Shown piece by piece: positions 14,215 through 18,043 of a DNA stretch of 18,043 bases. A program made the position numbers and the translations under genes. Each line of letters begins with the position of its first letter. The stretch's first letter is position 1. Below the pieces are notes generated by a model. It had not been told where the DNA came from. It worked only from the letters and a program-made list of their open reading frames with translations, and ran no database searches. This DNA comes from an uncultured Eggerthellaceae bacterium. Its GTDB lineage: Bacteria > Actinomycetota > Coriobacteriia > Coriobacteriales > Eggerthellaceae. The stretch is from positions 1 through 18,043 of the forward strand of contig CAKUOV010000047.1 of NCBI GenBank assembly GCA_934670115.1, written 5' to 3'.

Positions 14215-14370
14215 GGTTCAAAACATGTCGTTTTCCATACGGATTTGCCCGCGGTGAAGCGAGCCCACTCCCCGAATCCCCTTAGATTCTTCTTTTTGAT
14301 AAAAAGTATTGGCTCTTGCACGCTATTTGTGGGAAGATAGCATGTGTTTTTGTGTTCAGACCATCGTACG

Positions 14371-14390
14371 CTTGCAACGCGTTGTTCAAG
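14371..14390. promoter_or_regulatory. palindrome upstream of padR-type gene, candidate autoregulatory site
   Basis: CAACGCGTTG (14375-14384) is a perfect 10-bp palindrome flanked by CTTG and CAAG, centred about 43 bases before the PadR start at 14423. PadR regulators commonly repress their own promoters, so this is a candidate site, though it does not match the classical ATGT-N8-ACAT consensus. Confidence 0.35.
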
Positions 14391-14422
14391 ACGAATAAAA
14401 GCGATAGAGAAAAGAGGTTTCT

Positions 14423-14854
14423 ATGTGGGGTGCCTGCCATCCGAAGAGCGATGAGGATATGAAAGAGTGCGCCGAACTGGGAAAATCGCTCAATCGTCTT
14501 TCTCAACCTACCATCTTGACCATCCTTGCCGAATCCGAAAAGCCGCTGCATGGCTACGTTATTGTGCAGGAAGCCGCAAAGTCGCCTATGTTCGGCGGCA
14601 AAAAACCCGATGCCACCGGTGTGTACCGCACACTGAAGCGCCTGGAGGAATCGGGGCTTGTAACGTCGCGCTGGGATATCCCCGAAGAAGGTTCCGCAAA
14701 ACGCCTGTTCACACTTACGGACAAGGGTCGTAGCTGCCTGCGCCGCTGGATCGATGCGCTGGCGTGCTACACGCTGACCATCGAGGAACTGCGCAACGAG
14801 GCATCGCGCGCACTGGGTATTGAAACACCCGATACACCCACCTGCTCGCACTAA
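14423..14854 (+). CDS. PadR-family transcriptional regulator
   Basis: This 143-residue winged-helix protein has the PadR hallmarks: LHGYVIVQE (42-50), GVYRTLKRLEESGLV (66-80) and a wing ending KRLFTLTDKGR (93-103). A short C-terminal helical part (104-133) should make the dimer. AAAAGAGG precedes the ATG at 14423. Unusual for the family are Cys/His residues at both ends: C5-H6, C16, and a terminal C141-S-H143, plus C105 and C115, so metal or redox sensing is possible. It stands alone, with its own terminator at 14916-14939. Its targets are unknown; the neighbouring Fe-S operon is a reasonable guess. Confidence 0.88.
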   Translation: MWGACHPKSDEDMKECAELGKSLNRLSQPTILTILAESEKPLHGYVIVQEAAKSPMFGGKKPDATGVYRTLKRLEESGLVTSRWDIPEEGSAKRLFTLTDKGRSCLRRWIDALACYTLTIEELRNEASRALGIETPDTPTCSH

Positions 14855-14915
14855 GTCGCCGCATTGCTCGCTGCCGCTGAAATGCAGCGACGGCATTGAT
14901 AGATAACACCAGGTA

Positions 14916-14939
14916 GACCCCCATTTGGGGGTCTTTTTT
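14916..14939 (+). terminator. Rho-independent terminator after padR-type gene
   Basis: GACCCCC (14916-14922) and GGGGGTC (14927-14933) form a perfect 7-bp stem with loop ATTT, followed by six T (14934-14939). It lies 62 bases past the PadR stop codon. Confidence 0.9.
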
Positions 14940-15107
14940 CATCGAAGAGAATTGCGAAGGGACTGCGTGCGGAAGACGCATCCAGAAACGCGCCTGCCTG
15001 TGGCAAAATCTTCCGAGCAGCCTCCCCCTGCGAAGCACCGGCTCACGGAAGAAGATTTGCTCCCACAACCCGCAGCAACAACGACATGTTGCAGCATCCC
15101 CAACGCA

Positions 15108-16559
15108 CTACAGCAAAACCGAGCGAACCCAAGCAGCGTATTGACCCGACCACATGCCTTCAAGCTGGTCAAACACCTGGTCCCAATCGAAGCGCCCTGG
15201 AAAGATAAGTTCCAAATAATTGCACGGAACGGCCTGACTCACCGCGCGTCCCGCCTTTATGTCGGCACGACGTTTCTGCGCCGCCGTATACGTGCACGTG
15301 GGACAATTCGAAACCAGCAACTCGGCGCCCGTTTGCGCCGCCTCGTCTTTAAGCAGATAATCGATACGCTGCTCTTTGATGGCAGGGTCCACCAGACTTA
15401 CCGCACCGGCGCCTCCGCAGCACAACGTGTTCGCGCCATGATGTAGCATTTCAACCACTTGAACATCTTGCGTCTGGAGAAGCATGCGGAGCGGACCGCC
15501 GAAAACGCCTTCGCGATCATGGCACGAATCAAACGGCGCAATACGCACTGCATCTGCGGTTTCATCTGCGGTTTCACTTGCAGAAGGTGCGGCGCACGCG
15601 TCCGCGACTTCAGTCGCTTCAGGCTGCGCACCCGCGGTTCCGCCCGTGTGGGACAGCGCGTTTGCGTCTACAGCTTCGCCCGCTTCCACCGCGCTGGATG
15701 CTTCCCGCGCTTCCGCCGCTGCTTGCGCGACAAGCTCACGTGCGCGTTTGGCGCTCACACGCACACCGGCATCCGCCAAAAGCTGCGGCAACGCGACCAT
15801 CTCCAACGCAGCACCTTGCGCCGCTGCGGTCGCTGCAAGCTCTTCCGCACAACCGGGACACACGCACACAACGCGATGGATCCCCGCCGCAACCATTCGT
15901 TCTACCAGGGATTTCTTATACGCATCCGCGCGATCGCTGTAACCCGCCGTCTTCAGCGGACTGCCGCAGCATGCATCGGTAAACACCACGGGGACCGTAT
16001 TTTCCTGCAACCACGAGAACGCCTGACGCGTCAGATCGGGAGAATAGCTTGCCAACGGACAACCTGGGAAGAACAACGTATCAGCACCCAGCGCAGGCGC
16101 ATCCTCTATCGAGGGCAAATCCACATACCAAATGCCGTACACCGCACGATATGCCGAAAAGCAATGCCATTCCCTATCGACCTGCGTCATGGTGAAGCCG
16201 CTGTCATCGACCACACCACCCAGAGAAAACAGCTCGCGCAGCGCCGTGAACATGCCACGCGCGTCAACGTTCGTGGGGCAGCCCAACGTGCAGTAGCCGC
16301 ACATGAAGCAGCGGCGCACCGCAAAAACGGCCGCTGGATGCGCAGAAGCCACGGCAGCAACGTCTTCTGCGTTCTCCACCAGGGAAAACAGCGACGCCAA
16401 GCTACCCACCGTCATGCCCGCTTCGCCTTCCCGCACGGGAAGCAACGCGCCCGAAGCATCGCGTTCTTCCAACACGGCGCAGCGACCCGTGCAGGCACCG
16501 CAGCCGATGCAAGCGCGAACCGCCTGGTCAATCTCTTGTTTTGCCAATGAAAACGACAT
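15108..16559 (-). CDS. HdrD/GlpC-like Fe-S protein with two [4Fe-4S] and two CCG domains
   Basis: This 483-residue soluble protein has two ferredoxin motifs near the N-terminus (C17, C20, C23, C27 and C84, C87, C90, C94). Two cysteine-rich CCG domains follow: C167, C197-C198-G, C234-P-G-C237; and C346, C380-C381-G-G, C419-P-T-C422. This is the layout of heterodisulfide reductase HdrD, GlpC and related electron-transfer subunits, where CCG domains can bind a noncubane [4Fe-4S] cluster or a disulfide site. A segment at about 279-340, rich in Ala, Glu, Thr and Ser, separates the CCG domains and looks like a disordered insert. There are no membrane helices. The start at 16559 has only a weak site and lies 12 bases after the GNAT stop, suggesting translational coupling. 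It is the last gene of the operon and probably passes electrons to or from partners outside the window. Confidence 0.88.
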   Translation of the reverse strand: MSFSLAKQEIDQAVRACIGCGACTGRCAVLEERDASGALLPVREGEAGMTVGSLASLFSLVENAEDVAAVASAHPAAVFAVRRCFMCGYCTLGCPTNVDARGMFTALRELFSLGGVVDDSGFTMTQVDREWHCFSAYRAVYGIWYVDLPSIEDAPALGADTLFFPGCPLASYSPDLTRQAFSWLQENTVPVVFTDACCGSPLKTAGYSDRADAYKKSLVERMVAAGIHRVVCVCPGCAEELAATAAAQGAALEMVALPQLLADAGVRVSAKRARELVAQAAAEAREASSAVEAGEAVDANALSHTGGTAGAQPEATEVADACAAPSASETADETADAVRIAPFDSCHDREGVFGGPLRMLLQTQDVQVVEMLHHGANTLCCGGAGAVSLVDPAIKEQRIDYLLKDEAAQTGAELLVSNCPTCTYTAAQKRRADIKAGRAVSQAVPCNYLELIFPGRFDWDQVFDQLEGMWSGQYAAWVRSVLL

Positions 16560-16571
16560 ACGCCCACAAAC

Positions 16572-17000
16572 CTATCGCGTTTTGCCCATAGGAACAGGGC
16601 CGCATTCCGCGCGCATAGCGCAGTGGTCGCAATCATCCACCACCGCTTTATCAACATCGTCCCAGGTAAGAGGCGCGTACCCCAACGCTTCGTAAAAGCC
16701 CACGGATTCACCGCGCGCTACTAGGCGCAACTCGCCGAAACGTTGCAGCGCATCGTCCATAAGCGCGCGCCCCACGCCATACCCGCGCCACGTGGACACT
16801 GTGACAACCGGATTCACATGCGCAACACCGTTCGCGCCGTGCGCCACGCGCAAAAAGCCCACGATGTTGCCAGCCGCACTTTGGGCAACGGTGATATTTT
16901 CCATGGACGGCATATTGTCCATGCCCTCCCACGAGGCATACGCGTTAATCGTATCCGTATCTTCCTCGCGCGCGGGACGCAACGTGAATAAATCAGCCAT
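16572..17000 (-). CDS. GNAT-family N-acetyltransferase with C-terminal Cys motif
   Basis: This 142-residue protein has the acetyl-CoA loop R72-G-Y-G-V-G77 after the VVTVST strand and the typical FYEALGY (102-108). The start at 17000 follows GAAAGG; an in-frame ATG 26 codons upstream (17078) would add an N-terminus without family resemblance. The end carries C124-x-x-C127-x5-C133 (DDCDHCAMRAEC), unusual for GNAT proteins and suggestive of a metal or Fe-S site. It lies between the ferredoxin-DUF169 gene and the HdrD-like gene in one operon. Substrate unknown; acetylation of a protein or small molecule in this redox unit is only a guess. Confidence 0.85.
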   Translation of the reverse strand: MADLFTLRPAREEDTDTINAYASWEGMDNMPSMENITVAQSAAGNIVGFLRVAHGANGVAHVNPVVTVSTWRGYGVGRALMDDALQRFGELRLVARGESVGFYEALGYAPLTWDDVDKAVVDDCDHCAMRAECGPVPMGKTR

Positions 17001-17069
17001 GAACAGGCCTTTCTCTATCTCTACCGTTATTCGCTTCAGGCGCAACAAAGTGAAGAAGGAACCACCGTG

Positions 17070-17108
17070 CACCTTCACCGCGCACCTTCACCGCGTACCT
17101 TCGCCGCG
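17070..17108. repeat. three tandem 13-bp repeats
   Basis: Units CACCTTCACCGCG (17070-17082), the identical 17083-17095, and TACCTTCGCCGCG (17096-17108) lie between the ferredoxin-DUF169 stop and the GNAT start. On the minus strand each unit contains GAAGGT, similar to a ribosome site. Such short tandems can vary in copy number. Confidence 0.7.
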
Positions 17109-17113
17109 CCAAC

Positions 17114-18043
17114 CTACATAATGGGCGGCACGTAAATCTTATTGCGCGAATCGGGGATGCTCTTCTTCGCCAGCTCCGTTAGACCCTTCACGATGGTGGG
17201 CATGGCGCTTACGGGCACGCCCATGAACATCATGTCTTCGCCCAGGTCAGTGGCGGCGCGGCAACCGTAACAACCGAATGTGATGTTGGGCTGCTGCTCA
17301 AGCCAAGGGTACAAAACGGCCTCCACGCACATGGAGTTGTAGCCGCTCGCTTTGAAGTCGAAGCGATGGCCGGTGTAATACGCCATGGACATGCATAGCC
17401 ACATCATGTGCTCGGGCGTGCCGGTGAACACCACAACCTCGGGCTCGCGCACCGTTTTGTTCAGCGGTGCTACATATGTTGCACGCTTGCTGTGTGCAGG
17501 CAGCGTGGGGCGCTCACGCACCATCTGAGCTGCGGCTTCGGCGTTGACCAGCTTGTGGAACAGCACGTAAATCTCGCCGGTAGCCAGCTTTTCGGGCACG
17601 CCGGTCATGCCGAAAATAGACGTACCATCGGGACAAGAATGTTTGAACGGCGGCATAAGAATCGAGGCGCCACGCCGCGCCGCCATCATTGCCTGGCAGA
17701 AACGCAGGTTTTCGGCGGGCATAGGGGCGTCGGGCAGAAGCTCGTCTTTGTCGATAAGGCTCACCGCCACCGGCTGCCAGCGCAGACCCAGCTTCTCCAT
17801 GCAGATGCGCTGCCATTCGGCGTATTGCTGGTGCAGGTCATCGCTAATCTGTCCCGCGCGCGGTTCGTTGGCGAAGGTCGCGTCGAACGTAGCATCGCCC
17901 AGGGCGTCGATGGTCAACGAGCGCGTGGGGCAATTTCCCGCGCACGTGGTACAACCCACGCACAGCTCGGGATGCGCCGCCACCGGATAGCCGTTTTCGT
18001 CTTCTTCCAGCACGTCACAGGGGCAAAACGCAATGCACAGACC
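17114..18043 (-). CDS. ferredoxin-DUF169 fusion protein (5' end outside the window)
   Basis: The frame is open to the right edge, so the gene begins beyond 18043. A GTG at 18013 is not the true start, since the 10 codons before it (GLCIAFCPCD) complete a bacterial ferredoxin motif. Together they give a 2[4Fe-4S]-type ferredoxin domain: the end of the first Cys motif (LCIAFCP), then LCVGCTTCAGNCPT. The remainder is a DUF169 domain, recognised by PVAVSLIDKDEL, a Cys-containing segment (RFCQAMMAARRG), PPFKHSCPDGTSIFGM and a CYGCRAATDLGED block near the end. DUF169 has no firmly established activity; its conserved cysteines and ferredoxin fusion suggest redox or cofactor binding. It is first, in the window, of the operon with the GNAT and HdrD-like genes. 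Confidence 0.85.
   Translation of the reverse strand, partial: GLCIAFCPCDVLEEDENGYPVAAHPELCVGCTTCAGNCPTRSLTIDALGDATFDATFANEPRAGQISDDLHQQYAEWQRICMEKLGLRWQPVAVSLIDKDELLPDAPMPAENLRFCQAMMAARRGASILMPPFKHSCPDGTSIFGMTGVPEKLATGEIYVLFHKLVNAEAAAQMVRERPTLPAHSKRATYVAPLNKTVREPEVVVFTGTPEHMMWLCMSMAYYTGHRFDFKASGYNSMCVEAVLYPWLEQQPNITFGCYGCRAATDLGEDMMFMGVPVSAMPTIVKGLTELAKKSIPDSRNKIYVPPIM

Larger units (their letters stand above)
13467..14422. other. gene-poor region with repeats
   Basis: About 950 bases show no gene with a credible ribosome site. An open frame at 13473-13703 (minus, 76 codons) has no Shine-Dalgarno and an implausible composition. Contents: a perfect dyad (13645-13660), two related short repeats (13779-13801 and 13835-13859), and a large imperfect inverted repeat (13980-14214). 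The promoters of UROD-fold gene 2 and the PadR gene must lie at its two ends. Confidence 0.6.

Noticed and set aside
15459..16550. A 363-codon open frame on the plus strand
   Set aside because: It is antisense to the HdrD-like gene, whose four Cys motif sets are unmistakable; the product is Arg/His-rich nonsense.
18011..18013. GTG at 18013 as the start of the DUF169 protein
   Set aside because: The frame upstream encodes the conserved end of a ferredoxin Cys motif, so the gene continues beyond the window.

Overview
The window looks like chromosome of an anaerobic actinobacterium of class Coriobacteriia, most likely an Eggerthellaceae relative of Eggerthella, Gordonibacter, Slackia or Adlercreutzia. 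The inference rests on gene types: a many-spanning membrane protein fused to a C-terminal LuxR helix-turn-helix, a bis-MGD molybdoenzyme operon beside it, UROD/MtaA-fold proteins with a GPH-type transporter, PucR/CdaR-type regulators, and Fe-S/CCG-domain and DUF169-ferredoxin proteins. No rRNA, tRNA, CRISPR array, transposase or phage gene was seen. Genus-level identity cannot be read from the sequence alone.

Region 1 (about 60-6166) is a molybdoenzyme system. A minus-strand operon runs zinc-ribbon protein (4067-3816), molybdopterin catalytic subunit (3700-1388), ferredoxin-fold small subunit (1368-1009), a 91-residue protein (928-653) and a 110-residue protein (532-200). It ends in a strong terminator hairpin at 93-135. 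A membrane-bound LuxR regulator (4454-6166) diverges from it. The striking feature is that the catalytic subunit has Ser, Tyr and Asn where relatives carry N-terminal [4Fe-4S] cysteines, and its partner has lost nearly all cluster cysteines while keeping the fold's other signature residues. Both genes are intact. The pair looks like an enzyme that dispensed with its Fe-S wire in both subunits together, which would fit redox-neutral chemistry or an unusual electron path.

Region 2 (6315-13466) is a roughly symmetrical module: UROD-fold protein 1 and a GPH transporter on the minus strand; two PucR-like regulators on the plus strand with a 34-residue membrane peptide between them; then UROD-fold protein 2 on the minus strand, convergent with the second regulator by 3 bases. 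The divergent transporter/regulator intergenic region carries two matching 24-bp palindromes with centres 74 bp apart, good candidates for regulator operators. No corrinoid protein, the usual partner of MtaA-type methyltransferases, is present.

Region 3 (13467-14422) is about 950 bp without a convincing gene. It holds a perfect short dyad, a pair of related 23-25 bp repeats, and a large imperfect inverted repeat of about 235 bp (13980-14214) whose 53-base arms match at 41 positions.

Region 4 (14423-18043) has a PadR-family regulator with its own terminator, then a minus-strand operon: a ferredoxin-DUF169 protein that runs off the right edge of the window, a GNAT acetyltransferase with a Cys-rich tail, and an HdrD/GlpC-like double-[4Fe-4S], double-CCG protein. 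This suggests an electron-transfer unit whose other members lie outside the window.
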